Positions 52,251 to 60,787 of a stretch of 64,000 nt of DNA are shown here, piece by piece. The stretch comes from Streptomyces sp. CB01201. Lineage in GTDB: Bacteria; Actinomycetota; Actinomycetes; Streptomycetales; Streptomycetaceae. The stretch covers positions 310,001 through 374,000 of the forward strand of contig NZ_NNBJ01000007.1 in the NCBI RefSeq assembly GCF_002803085.1, written 5' to 3'. The translations under genes and the position numbers were made by a program. The number at the start of each line of letters is the position of its first letter. Within the stretch, counting starts at the first letter, position 1. The notes under the pieces were generated by a model. That model saw only the letters and a list, made by a program, of their open reading frames with translations, made no database searches and was not told the origin of the DNA.

Positions 52251-53402
52251 ATGGCACAGAGGTCTCGACAGGCATCGGGCGCACAGCCCGCGAGGGCCGG
52301 GGGCATCGTCACCGCACCGGTCGCCGCCACCCCCGTCGTGGTGGCCGAGGACGGCCTTCCCACGGTCACCGACTGGCTCCGGCTCGGCAAGGACGGCCGG
52401 CTCACCGCGTACGCGCCCGCCACCGAGGGCGTGGCCCGCTGGACCGAGTCCCGGCCGGGCGGCGCCTGGACCGGCCCCGAGCTGGTCGCACCGGGCAAGG
52501 GCCTCCAGGGGCACCTCTCGATCGCCCAGGGCGCCGACGGCTACGTCCACCTGACGGCGCTGCGCCACACCCCGATCGAGGACGGCGCCACCTGGACCGA
52601 GCTGGTCCACGCGATCCAGTACCAGTCGGGCCGCCCGGTCAAGAACTGGGCCGTGGTGGGCTCCCCCTACCCGCGGCGCGACTGGAAGCTCGGCCTCAGG
52701 ATGGGCCACCCCTCGGTGGGCGTGGACTCGGGCGGCAACGCGCAGATCGTGGTGCGCAACGCCTTCGGCGGTGTCTCCGCGCGCGGCCAGGAACCGTCCG
52801 GCAAGTGGGCCGGCTGGGCCGACCTCAACGGCAACGGCGCCGACCGGTCGATATCGGTCGTCGCGTCGGCGGGCGGCCGGATGGTCATCCACGCCCCGTC
52901 CGACAACGGCATCATGCGCTTCGAACGGACCGCGGCGGACGCCAAGTTCGAGCGGATCGAGAAGCTGCCCGGCACCCCGGAGACGGCCACCGTCACCGGC
53001 CTGGAGACCGGCGAGGACGGCCGGGTCACCTTCTTCCTGCGCGACGCGAAGTCCGGCGAGGTGCGCGCCTGGCGCGGTGACGGCCCGGTCGAGTCGCTCG
53101 GCGGCAAGGGCACCGGCCCGGTCGCGGTGCTGCGCAAGGAGATCGACGGCGTCGACTGCACGGTGCTCGCCCAGCGCGACCGCGACGGGCGGCCCTCGAT
53201 AGCGGCCTACCCCACCGAGCAGGAGAGCGCCGGGGTCAGCTGGACGCCCACCGGCGAAGTCTGCGCGGGCGCCCCGGCGTTGACGCTGGACGCGCAGGGC
53301 CGCGTCGTCCTCGGCGTGTTCACCCCGGACGGCGGCCTGCGGATCACCCGCCAGCGCACCGACGAGCGGGGCCTGGCCCTGGAGGCCTGGCAGCAGGTCT
53401 GA
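52251..53402 (+). CDS. Protein of unknown function, predicted beta-propeller-like
   Basis: A 383-residue protein with no family I can name. The ATG at 52251 follows GGGGAAAGG. There is no clear signal peptide. The body shows a repeated pattern of about 45-50 residues with W/Y-rich strands and GxDG/G.DG turns (LGKDGRLTAYAP, QGADGYVHLTAL, DSGGNAQIVVRN, GEDGRVTFFLRD, DAQGRVVLGVF). This suggests a six- or seven-bladed propeller. The open frame extends far upstream but without coding character linked to this protein. It is monocistronic with a strong terminator after it. Confidence 0.6.
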   Translation: MAQRSRQASGAQPARAGGIVTAPVAATPVVVAEDGLPTVTDWLRLGKDGRLTAYAPATEGVARWTESRPGGAWTGPELVAPGKGLQGHLSIAQGADGYVHLTALRHTPIEDGATWTELVHAIQYQSGRPVKNWAVVGSPYPRRDWKLGLRMGHPSVGVDSGGNAQIVVRNAFGGVSARGQEPSGKWAGWADLNGNGADRSISVVASAGGRMVIHAPSDNGIMRFERTAADAKFERIEKLPGTPETATVTGLETGEDGRVTFFLRDAKSGEVRAWRGDGPVESLGGKGTGPVAVLRKEIDGVDCTVLAQRDRDGRPSIAAYPTEQESAGVSWTPTGEVCAGAPALTLDAQGRVVLGVFTPDGGLRITRQRTDERGLALEAWQQV

Positions 53403-53419
53403 CCCACGGCGCCCTGTGC

Positions 53420-53458
53420 GGCGAGGCCCGGAACCGACGCCCGGTTCCGGGCCTCGCC
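53420..53458. terminator. Terminator after the propeller-like gene
   Basis: A perfect 17-bp stem (53420-53436 with 53442-53458) and loop ACGCC, 18 bp after the stop. Confidence 0.88.
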
Positions 53459-53512
53459 GCATTCCTGACGCCACGTCAACCATCGTGCTACTGACGGTAC
53501 TTGAGCGCGAAA

Positions 53513-53538
53513 CGGCCCCGCACCGAGGTGCGGGGCCG
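53513..53538. terminator. Terminator of the fadB transcript (minus strand)
   Basis: CGGCCCCGCACC and GGTGCGGGGCCG are exact reverse complements separated by GA, 26 bp beyond the fadB stop. Confidence 0.8.
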
Positions 53539-53563
53539 CTGTCGTGCCGTATCGGCGGGTGCG

Positions 53564-55696
53564 CTACGCGGGGACGCTCGCGACGCCCTGCGCCAGGAAC
53601 TTCTTCCCGTTCACGCGCTCCGAGACGCCCTCGCGGTCCAGGTACGGCGTGATGCCGCCCAGGTGGAAGGGCCAGCCGGCGCCGGTGATCAGGCAGAGGT
53701 CGATGTCCTGGGCCTCGGCGACGACGCCCTCGTCCAGCATCAGACCGATCTCCTGCGCCACCGCGTCCAGGACGCGGTCACGGGTCTGCTCCTCGGTCAG
53801 GGCCACATCGCCCTGCTTGAGGAGGGCGGCGACCTCCGGGTCCAGCTCCGGCTTCCCGGAGTCGTACACGTAGAAGCCGCGCTTGCCGGCCTTCACGACC
53901 GCGGCCAGGTTCTCGGAGACCGTGAACCGGTCCGGGAAGGCGCGGTGGAGGGTCTCGGACACATGCAGACCGATGGCCGGGCCGACCAGCTCCAGGAGGA
54001 CCAGCGGCGACATCGGCAGACCGAGCGGCTCGACGGCCTTCTCGGCGACGGCGACCGGGGTGCCCTCGTCGATGACGTTCTGGATCTCGCCCATGAAGCG
54101 GGTCAGGATGCGGTTCACGACGAACGCCGGGGCGTCCTTGACCAGGACCGCGGTCTTCTTCAGCTTGCGCGCCACCCCGAAGGCCGTGGCCAGCGAGACG
54201 TCGTCGGTCTGCTCACCGCGGACGATCTCCAGGAGCGGCAGGATCGCGACCGGGTTGAAGAAGTGGAAGCCGACGACCCGCTCGGGGTGCTTCAGCTTCG
54301 ACGCCATCTCGGTGACCGAGAGCGAGGAGGTGTTGGTGGCGAGGATCGCGTGCGCCGGGGCGACCGCCTCGACCTCCGCGAACACCTGCTGCTTGACGCC
54401 GATCTCCTCGAAGACGGCCTCGATGACGAAGTCGGCGTCCGAGAAGCCCTCGGCCTTGTCGAGAACACCCGAGACCAGGCCCTTGAGGCGGTTGGCCTTG
54501 TCCTGGTTGATCCGCGACTTGGCGAGCAGCTTGTCGATCTCGGCGTGGACGTACCCCACGCCCTTGTCGATGCGCTCCTGGTCGATGTCGGTCAGGACGA
54601 CCGGCACTTCGAGGCGGCGCAGGAAGAGCAGGGCCAGCTGCGAGGCCATGAGGCCGGCGCCGACGACACCCACCTTCGTCACCGGGCGCGCCAGGTTCTT
54701 GTCCGGGGCGCCGGCCGGGCGCTTGGCGCGCTTCTGGACCAGGTTGAACGCGTAGATGCCGGACCGCAGTTCGCCACCCATGATCAGGTCGGCGAGCGCG
54801 CTGTCCTCGGCGTCGAAGCCGGCCTGGAGGTCGCCGTCCTTGGACGCCGCGATGATGTCCAGGGCGCGGTAGGCGGCCGGGGCCGCGCCGTGCACCTTGG
54901 AGTCGGCGATGAAGCGGCCCTTGGCGACGGCCTGGTCCCAGCCCTCGCCGCGGTCGACCTCGGGGCGCTCGACGGTGACGTCGCCCTTGAGGACGTTCGC
55001 GGTCCAGATGAGGGACTGCTCCAGGAAGTCGGCACCCTCGAACAGGGCGTCCGCGATGCCGAGTTCGAAGACCTGCTTGCCCTTGAGCTGGCGGTTCTGG
55101 TTCAGCGAGTTCTCGATGATGACCGAGACGGCCTTCTCGGCGCCGATCAGGTTGGGGAGCAGCGTGCAGCCGCCCCAGCCCGGGACCAGGCCGAGGAAGA
55201 CCTCGGGCAGCGAGAACGCGGGCAGCGCCTTGGAGACGGTGCGGTAGGTGCAGTGCAGACCGACCTCGACACCGCCGCCCATGGCCGCGCCGTTGTAGTA
55301 CGCGAAGGTCGGCACGGCCAGCGCGGAGAGGCGCTTGAAGACCTCGTGGCCGCTCTTGCCGATGGCGAGCGCGTCCTCGTGGCGCTTGAGGATCTCGACG
55401 CCCTTGAGGTCGGCGCCGACGGCGAAGATGAACGGCTTGCCCGTGACACCGGCGCCGACGATGGAGCCCTCGGCCGCCTCCTTCTCCACCTGGTCGATGG
55501 CGGCGTTCAGGTTCGCGAGCGAGCCCGGGCCGAAGGTGGTCGGCTTGGTGTGGTCGAAGCCGTTGTCGAGCGTGATGAGCGCGAAGCGCCCGGCGACGTA
55601 GGGCAGTTCGAGGTGGCGTACGTGCGCGGACGTCACGACCTCGTCCGGGAACAGCTCGGCCGCGCCCTTGAGAAGCTCAGCGGTGGTGGTGCTCAC
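53564..55696 (-). CDS. fadB: Fatty acid oxidation multifunctional enzyme (enoyl-CoA hydratase / 3-hydroxyacyl-CoA dehydrogenase)
   Basis: A 710-residue two-enzyme protein of beta-oxidation. The N-terminal crotonase domain (about 1-300) has FIFAVGADLKGVE, AAMGGGVEVGLHCTYR and GLVPGWGGCTLLP. The C-terminal dehydrogenase (about 325-700) starts with the NAD motif GVVGAGLMASQLA, then DADFVIEAVFEE, ILATNTSSLSVT and VVGFHFFNPV. GTG at 55696 overlaps the thiolase stop by 4 bp, so fadA-fadB is coupled. The frame is open far upstream through the thiolase region, but only this part has crotonase character. Confidence 0.94.
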   Translation of the reverse strand: MSTTTAELLKGAAELFPDEVVTSAHVRHLELPYVAGRFALITLDNGFDHTKPTTFGPGSLANLNAAIDQVEKEAAEGSIVGAGVTGKPFIFAVGADLKGVEILKRHEDALAIGKSGHEVFKRLSALAVPTFAYYNGAAMGGGVEVGLHCTYRTVSKALPAFSLPEVFLGLVPGWGGCTLLPNLIGAEKAVSVIIENSLNQNRQLKGKQVFELGIADALFEGADFLEQSLIWTANVLKGDVTVERPEVDRGEGWDQAVAKGRFIADSKVHGAAPAAYRALDIIAASKDGDLQAGFDAEDSALADLIMGGELRSGIYAFNLVQKRAKRPAGAPDKNLARPVTKVGVVGAGLMASQLALLFLRRLEVPVVLTDIDQERIDKGVGYVHAEIDKLLAKSRINQDKANRLKGLVSGVLDKAEGFSDADFVIEAVFEEIGVKQQVFAEVEAVAPAHAILATNTSSLSVTEMASKLKHPERVVGFHFFNPVAILPLLEIVRGEQTDDVSLATAFGVARKLKKTAVLVKDAPAFVVNRILTRFMGEIQNVIDEGTPVAVAEKAVEPLGLPMSPLVLLELVGPAIGLHVSETLHRAFPDRFTVSENLAAVVKAGKRGFYVYDSGKPELDPEVAALLKQGDVALTEEQTRDRVLDAVAQEIGLMLDEGVVAEAQDIDLCLITGAGWPFHLGGITPYLDREGVSERVNGKKFLAQGVASVPA

Positions 55697-56919
55697 TTGC
55701 TGCCTCCGGCGTCCTTGTGGTGCGGGTTCTCCCAGATGACCGTGGCGCCCATGCCGAAGCCGACGCACATGGTGGTGAGGCCGTAGCGGACCTCCGGCTG
55801 CTCCTCGAACTGCCGGGCCAGCTGCGTCATCAGGCGTACGCCGGACGAGGCGAGCGGGTGGCCGTAGGCGATGGCGCCGCCGTACTGGTTGACGCGCGCG
55901 TCGTCGTCGGCGATGCCGTAGTGGTCCAGGAACGCGAGGACCTGGACGGCGAACGCCTCGTTGATCTCGAACAGGTCGATGTCGCCGATGGACAGGCCCG
56001 CCTTGGCGAGGGCCTTCTCGGTGGCCGGGATCGGGCCGTAGCCCATGACCTCGGGCTCGACGCCGGCGAAGGCGTAGGAGACGAGGCGCATCTTCACGGG
56101 GAGGTTGTTCTCCCGCGCGAACTCCTCGGACGCGATGATCGACGCGGTGGCGCCGTCGTTGAGGCCGGCCGCGTTGCCCGCGGTGACGTTGCCGTGCACG
56201 CGGAACGGCGTCTTGAGGCCCGCGAGGCTCTCCAGGGTGGTGCCGGGACGCATCGGCTCGTCGGCGGTGACCAGACCCCAACCGGTCTCGCCCACCTCGG
56301 AGTTGGTGTTGCGCACCGAGATCGGGACCAGGTCCTGCTGGATCTTGCCGTCGGCGTACGCCTTGGCGGCCTTCTCCTGCGAGCGCACGGCGTACTCGTC
56401 GGCGCGGAGCTTGGTGATCTGGGGGTAGCGGTCGTGCAGGTTCTCGGCGGTCATGCCCATGAAGAGGGCGGACTCGTCGACCAGCTTCTCGCTGACGAAC
56501 CGCGGGTTGGGGTCGACGCCCTCGCCCATGGGGTGGCGGCCCATGTGCTCGACGCCACCGGCGATCACGGCGTCGTACGCGCCGAACGCGATGGAGCCGG
56601 CGACCGAGGTCACGGCGGTCAGGGCGCCCGCGCACATGCGGTCGATGGAGTAGCCGGGCACGGACTGCGGGAGGCCCGCGAGGATGCCGGCCGTACGGCC
56701 CAGGGTCAGGCCCTGGTCGCCGATCTGGGTGGTCGCCGCGATGGCGACCTCGTCGATCTTCGCGGGGTCGAGGGCCGGGTTGCGGCGCAGCAGCTCGCGG
56801 ATCGCCTTGACGACCAGATCGTCGGCCCGGGTCTCGTGGTAGATGCCCTTCGGGCCCGCCTTGCCGAACGGGGTGCGGACGCCGTCGACGAAGACGACGT
56901 CCCTGACGGTACGAGGCAC
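55693..56919 (-). CDS. fadA: Acetyl-CoA C-acyltransferase (thiolase)
   Basis: A 408-residue thiolase, the last step of beta-oxidation and partner of the downstream FadB. Marks: the acyl-enzyme Cys in YSIDRMCAGALTAV near residue 93, VIAGGVEHMGRHPM, FEINEAFAVQVLAF, the His loop YGHPLASSG and the second Cys in TMCVGFGMG. GTG at 56919 (VPRTVRDVVFVDG) has GGAGAG upstream. It heads the fadAB transcript. Confidence 0.94.
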   Translation of the reverse strand: MPRTVRDVVFVDGVRTPFGKAGPKGIYHETRADDLVVKAIRELLRRNPALDPAKIDEVAIAATTQIGDQGLTLGRTAGILAGLPQSVPGYSIDRMCAGALTAVTSVAGSIAFGAYDAVIAGGVEHMGRHPMGEGVDPNPRFVSEKLVDESALFMGMTAENLHDRYPQITKLRADEYAVRSQEKAAKAYADGKIQQDLVPISVRNTNSEVGETGWGLVTADEPMRPGTTLESLAGLKTPFRVHGNVTAGNAAGLNDGATASIIASEEFARENNLPVKMRLVSYAFAGVEPEVMGYGPIPATEKALAKAGLSIGDIDLFEINEAFAVQVLAFLDHYGIADDDARVNQYGGAIAYGHPLASSGVRLMTQLARQFEEQPEVRYGLTTMCVGFGMGATVIWENPHHKDAGGSK

Positions 56920-57260
56920 GATGGCTCTCCTCCAGGGTGCGGGGTGGCACTGCACTGCTGCGCACGCGACTGAGCGCGCGCTCACTCCACCCATGCTACT
57001 TACGAGTAACCAGCCTGCCCACCCCCGGGGCCGGGAGCGGCGAACGTCACACCTCCCGGAGCTCCGCCCCGGCCCGGGCCATTTCGCCCACCCTCCCGCC
57101 CGTTGCCCGGGGTTGGTTGGTTCCGGCCCCTGGGGGCTCCGCCCCCAGACCCCGTTCGCGCCTGAAGGGCACTCGTCCCCAATCTCCCCCAAGGCCTTAG
57201 GGGCCAGGGGGGGACCCCCATAACGGGCTATAGGCGCCCCCGCGCCGGGCCGACGAGGAA
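56920..57260. other. Promoter-side intergenic region of fadA, no gene recognised
   Basis: The fadA promoter should lie near 56960-57010, where TGAGCGCGCGCTCA (56971-56984) forms a perfect 14-bp palindrome. That could be an operator for a TetR-type beta-oxidation regulator, though this is inference. The rest is G/C-homopolymer-rich sequence without a convincing ORF. Confidence 0.5.
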
Positions 57261-57412
57261 CGCGGGGGAACTGCGCGAGAAGCGGGCACGGTCCGCAGTC
57301 GGGATGGGGTTTGGGGGCGCGGGGAACTGCGCGAAAAGCGGGCACGGTCCGCAGCCGGGAGGGGGTTAGGGGCGCGGGGAACTGCGCGACCAGCCACGCA
57401 CGGTCCGCACCC
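57261..57412. repeat. Three direct repeats of a Streptomyces-type intergenic element
   Basis: Copies at 57261-57304, 57317-57360 and 57372-57412 share GGGGAACTGCGCGA, then CACGGTCCGCA. The first two are nearly identical and the third differs in the middle. Sequences containing GGGGAACTGCGCGA are common intergenic repeats in Streptomyces genomes. Confidence 0.8.
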
Positions 57413-57485
57413 GAACCCGGCCCTTCCGAACCCGGCCCTTCCGAACCCGGCCCTTCCGAACCCGGCCCTTCCGAACCCGGCCCCC
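57411..57485. repeat. 15-bp tandem repeat, five units
   Basis: CCGAACCCGGCCCTT is repeated four times exactly and a fifth time with CCCCC at its end. A frame across it is open as a five-residue periodic peptide, which I treat as non-coding. The remaining gap 57486-57756 shows only GC-rich intergenic sequence with further short GGCCAGGGCT repeats near 57720-57760. Confidence 0.85.
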
Positions 57486-57756
57486 TCCAGGCCCTGCACT
57501 TCCCTCCGCCCCCAGCCCATCTGCCCCCGGCCCCCTCCTCACCCGGCCCCCTCCTCACACCCCCGGAGGGTTGCGGGAAGGGGTGGGGAGGGGCGCACCC
57601 GGGGTCTGGGGCGGAGCCCCAGGGCCGAAGATCCCGGACCGGAGCCCCCAGCCCCAGGGCGGGAAGCCCAGGATTAGCCGGGCGGCGGCAACCGCAATCT
57701 GGCCGGAATTCGTCGTCCGGCCAGGGCTCCGCGTCCGGCCAGGGCTTCGCGGCCGG

Positions 57757-59040
57757 TCAGGGCTTCGCGGGGGCCGCCGCGAGCGCGGCGGTCAGCAGCG
57801 GCGTGACCTGGGCGATCTGCCAGGGCCGGGCACCATGCGCGGCCAGCGCGTCGGCCACCGCGGCCGAGGAGCGGTCCCCCGGCGGCTCCCAGCACACCCG
57901 CCGCACGGTGTCCGGAGTGATCAGGTTCTCCTGCGGCATGTTCAGCCGCTCGGCAAGCTCGGAGACCGAAGCCCGCGCCGCCGAGAGCCGGGCCGCGGCG
58001 GCCGGGTCCTTGTCCGCCCAGGCGCGCGGCGGCGGAGGCCCCTGCAACGCCTGCCCGGGCTGCGGCAGCTCCGCCTCCGACAGGGCCTTGGCGCGGTCGA
58101 CGGCGGCCTGCCACTGCTCCAGCTGACGCCGCCCCATCCGGTGCCCGAACCCGGGCAGCGCGGTGAGCGCGTTCACATGGGCGGGCAGCGCCAGCGAGGC
58201 CTCGATGATCGCGGAGTCGCTGAGCACCTTGCCCGGCGAGACGTCACGTCGCTGCGCCACCTTGTCCCGCGCGGTCCACAGCTCGCGCACGGCCGCCATC
58301 TGACGGCGCCTGCGCACCTTGTGCATGCCGGAGGTGCGGCGCCAGGGGTCCTTGCGCGGCGGCGCGGGCGGGGCGGAGGCGATGGCGTCGAACTCCTCGT
58401 GCGCCCACTCCAGCTTGCCCTGCCGGTCCAGCTCCGTCTCCAGCGCGTCGCGCAGATCGACCAGGAGCTCCACGTCCAGGGCCGCGTACCGCAGCCAGGG
58501 CTCGGGGAGCGGCCGGGTCGACCAGTCGACGGCCGAGTGGCCCTTCTCCAGGGCGTACCCCAGCACGCTCTCGACCATCGCGCCCAGACCCACCCGCGGG
58601 AAGCCCGCGAGCCGGCCGGCCAGCTCGGTGTCGAAGATCCGGGAGGGAACCATGCCTATTTCGCGCAGGCACGGCAGATCCTGCGTGGCGGCGTGCAAGA
58701 TCCACTCAGTGTCCGAAAGTGCCTCCCCCAGAGCGGAGAGATCCGGACAGCCGACCGGGTCGATGAGCGCCGTGCCCGCGCCCTCCCGGCGCATCTGCAC
58801 CAGATAGGCGCGCTGCCCGTAGCGGTAGCCGGACGCGCGCTCGGCGTCGACGGCGACGGGGCCGGTGCCGGCCGCGAAGGCCGCGACCACCTCGGCCAGG
58901 GCCTCGTCGGTGGCAACGACGGGCGGGATGCCCTCTCGGGGCTCCAGCAAGGGAATCGGCGCCTTTTCGACGTCGTCCGGGGGAGCGCCCCCGGTGGTTC
59001 GCAGTGCTGTCTCTGCTGCGGTCTTATGGGCGTCGGTCAC
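57757..59040 (-). CDS. Ribonuclease D-like 3'-5' exonuclease with HRDC domain
   Basis: A 427-residue DEDD nuclease. Exo motifs: VAVDAERASGYRYGQRAYLVQ (Asp-Glu), ILHAATQDLPCL, and RYAALDVELLVDL (YxxxD form). An HRDC domain follows (about 235-320: RRQMAAVRELWTARDKVAQRRDVSPGKVL). The C-terminal part is Pro/Ala rich. Role in 3' processing of stable RNA is by family. GTG start at 59040. Confidence 0.88.
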   Translation of the reverse strand: MTDAHKTAAETALRTTGGAPPDDVEKAPIPLLEPREGIPPVVATDEALAEVVAAFAAGTGPVAVDAERASGYRYGQRAYLVQMRREGAGTALIDPVGCPDLSALGEALSDTEWILHAATQDLPCLREIGMVPSRIFDTELAGRLAGFPRVGLGAMVESVLGYALEKGHSAVDWSTRPLPEPWLRYAALDVELLVDLRDALETELDRQGKLEWAHEEFDAIASAPPAPPRKDPWRRTSGMHKVRRRRQMAAVRELWTARDKVAQRRDVSPGKVLSDSAIIEASLALPAHVNALTALPGFGHRMGRRQLEQWQAAVDRAKALSEAELPQPGQALQGPPPPRAWADKDPAAAARLSAARASVSELAERLNMPQENLITPDTVRRVCWEPPGDRSSAAVADALAAHGARPWQIAQVTPLLTAALAAAPAKP

Positions 59041-59065
59041 CTGTCAAGGGTATCTGTGTATGCAC

Positions 59066-59101
59066 CGCGCCCGTCGACGGAACGTTCCGTCGACGGGCGC
59101 G
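59066..59101. terminator. Perfect 36-bp palindrome after the LuxR-type regulator gene
   Basis: Bases 59066-59083 and 59084-59101 are exact reverse complements with centre AACGTT and no loop. It lies just after the regulator stop on the minus strand and before the RNase D gene, so a terminator is most likely. The absence of a loop also makes a protein-binding site possible. Confidence 0.75.
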
Positions 59102-59118
59102 TGAGGGTCGTAAACCGG

Positions 59119-59781
59119 TCAGTGGATGATTCCGGTCCGCAGCGCGACGGCCACCATCCCGGCGCGGTCACCCGTGCCGAGCTTGCGTGCGATCCGGGCG
59201 AGGTGGGACTTGACGGTCAGGGCGGACAGGCCCATCGAGACGCCGATGGCCTTGTTGGACTGGCCCTCCGCCACGAGCCGGAGCACCTCGACCTCACGGC
59301 CGGAGAGCTCGCGGTAGCCGCCCGGGTGGCTCGGGGCACCCGGGGGGCGGCGGTGCATACGGGCGGCGGCGGAGCCGATGGGGGCGGCGCCGGGGCGGCC
59401 GGGGTGCCCGATGTTGGTACGGGTGCCGGTGACGACGTAGCCCTTCACACCGCCCGCGAGGGCGTTGCGCACGGCGCCGATGTCGTCGGCCGCGGACAGG
59501 GCCAGGCCGTTGGGCCAGCCGGCGGCTCGGGTCTCGGACAGCAGGGTCAGCCCGGAACCGTCGGGCAGGTGGACGTCGGCAACGCAGATGTCGCGCGGGT
59601 TGCCGACGCGGGGACGGGCCTCCGCGATGGACGACGCCTCGATGACGTCACGTACTCCGAGCGCCCACAGGTGCCGGGTGACGGTGGAGCGGACTCGGGG
59701 GTCGGCAACGACGACCATGGCCGTCGGCTTGTTCGGGCGGTAGGCGACCAGGCTTGCGGGCTGCTCAAGAAGAACGGACAC
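59119..59781 (-). CDS. Orphan LuxR/NarL-type response regulator with atypical receiver
   Basis: A 220-residue regulator. The receiver-like part (20-120) keeps the presumed phospho-Asp (VADVHLPDG), Ser (ALSAADD) and Lys (GVKGYVVTG). The acidic pair at the first strand is reduced to VVVADP. A Pro/Gly/Arg linker leads to a LuxR HTH (155-215: LSGREVEVLRLVAEGQSNKAIG, LTVKSHLARIARKLG). No histidine kinase gene is adjacent. GTG at 59781 follows AGGAGG. A conserved Streptomyces regulator by position next to RNase D and hemE. Target genes unknown. Confidence 0.82.
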   Translation of the reverse strand: MSVLLEQPASLVAYRPNKPTAMVVVADPRVRSTVTRHLWALGVRDVIEASSIAEARPRVGNPRDICVADVHLPDGSGLTLLSETRAAGWPNGLALSAADDIGAVRNALAGGVKGYVVTGTRTNIGHPGRPGAAPIGSAAARMHRRPPGAPSHPGGYRELSGREVEVLRLVAEGQSNKAIGVSMGLSALTVKSHLARIARKLGTGDRAGMVAVALRTGIIH

Positions 59782-59993
59782 CAGGCCTCCTGGAAAGGTG
59801 CGGGACGAAGCCGGCTCGGGGATGAAGCCGGGGCGAACCGTGCAGTTAGGGTCACAAACCTCTTCGGCACCAAACCCCTCGGCCTTTAGAGAATGATCAC
59901 GATTTGGTGAGAAACATTTAGGGCAATTCGGACAGACGCTCGATCGTCGAGTAACCGGCGGGGCGCACGGCCCCCCGCGGAGCGCGCCGAAAA

Positions 59994-60027
59994 CGCCCCG
60001 CGCCCCGCCGAAGCGGGGCGCGGGGCG
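59994..60027. terminator. Terminator after the DUF3000 gene
   Basis: CGCCCCGCGCCCCGC (59994-60008) pairs exactly with 60013-60027 around a CGAA tetraloop, 15 bp past the DUF3000 stop on the minus strand. Confidence 0.85.
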
Positions 60028-60042
60028 CCAGGAAACGCGAGG

Positions 60043-60696
60043 TCAGCGGGGATCGCGCCGCTGGGGCAGGGTCACCACGCCGCTGCCCCCCTCGGCCGGG
60101 CCGGTGACCGGCGGCAGGCCGGCGATCTGGCACAGCAGATCGCACCAGGCGGCGAGATGACCCGCCGTGTCCGGCACCCCGCCGTGGCCCTCGCGCGGGG
60201 TCCAGGAGGCGCGGATCTCGATCTGGGTGGCCGGAAGTCGCTCCGAAAGTCCGCCGAAGTAGTGCGATCCGGCCCGGGTGACCGTGCCACTGGCCTCCCC
60301 GTAGGACAGCCCGCGCGCCTCCAGGGCGCCGGTCAGCCACGACCAGCACACCTCGGGGAGCAGCGGGTCGGCCGCCATCTCCGGTTCCAGTTCGGCCCGT
60401 ACGAGGGTGACCAGGCGGAAGGTGCCCTGCCAGGCGTCGTGTCCGGCCGGGTCGTGCAGCAGGACGAGCCGACCGTCGGCCAGATCGTCCTCGCCCTCGA
60501 CGACCGCCGCCTCCACGGCGTAGGCGTGCGGCGCCAGACGCTGGGGCGGACGCGTCTCGTCCACCTCGATCTCGGGGCGCAGTCGCGCCGTGCGCAGTGC
60601 GTCGACGGCCCGACGGAAGGGGATCGGAACGGTCGTCCCGTCCGCGGCTTCCCTGCCGTCAGCGCCATCCGAAGTTCGTCCCTGAGCGGCAGCCAT
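60043..60696 (-). CDS. DUF3000 family protein
   Basis: A 217-residue protein of unknown function that is widespread in actinobacteria and usually next to hemE. Marks: PIPFRRAVDALRTARLRPEIEVDE, the WSWLTGALEARG segment, and SHYFGGLSERLPATQIEIRASWTP. There is no signal peptide or membrane segment. The ATG at 60696 is chosen because the conserved part begins soon after it. It diverges from hemE with 91 bp between starts, so a shared promoter region is likely. Confidence 0.8.
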   Translation of the reverse strand: MAAAQGRTSDGADGREAADGTTVPIPFRRAVDALRTARLRPEIEVDETRPPQRLAPHAYAVEAAVVEGEDDLADGRLVLLHDPAGHDAWQGTFRLVTLVRAELEPEMAADPLLPEVCWSWLTGALEARGLSYGEASGTVTRAGSHYFGGLSERLPATQIEIRASWTPREGHGGVPDTAGHLAAWCDLLCQIAGLPPVTGPAEGGSGVVTLPQRRDPR

Positions 60697-60787
60697 GCGG
60701 GGAAGACTAGGCGGAACGGGCGCCCGGCGCCGGTAGGGACACCCGGCCCGGGCCGGCGGCTTGCCGCCACATGCGAAGATTCTGGTC

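Noticed and set aside
55697..56965. Extension of fadB frame across the thiolase gene
   Set aside because: The extra part is Arg/Pro-rich and lies over a complete thiolase in another frame. Crotonase similarity begins after GTG 55696.
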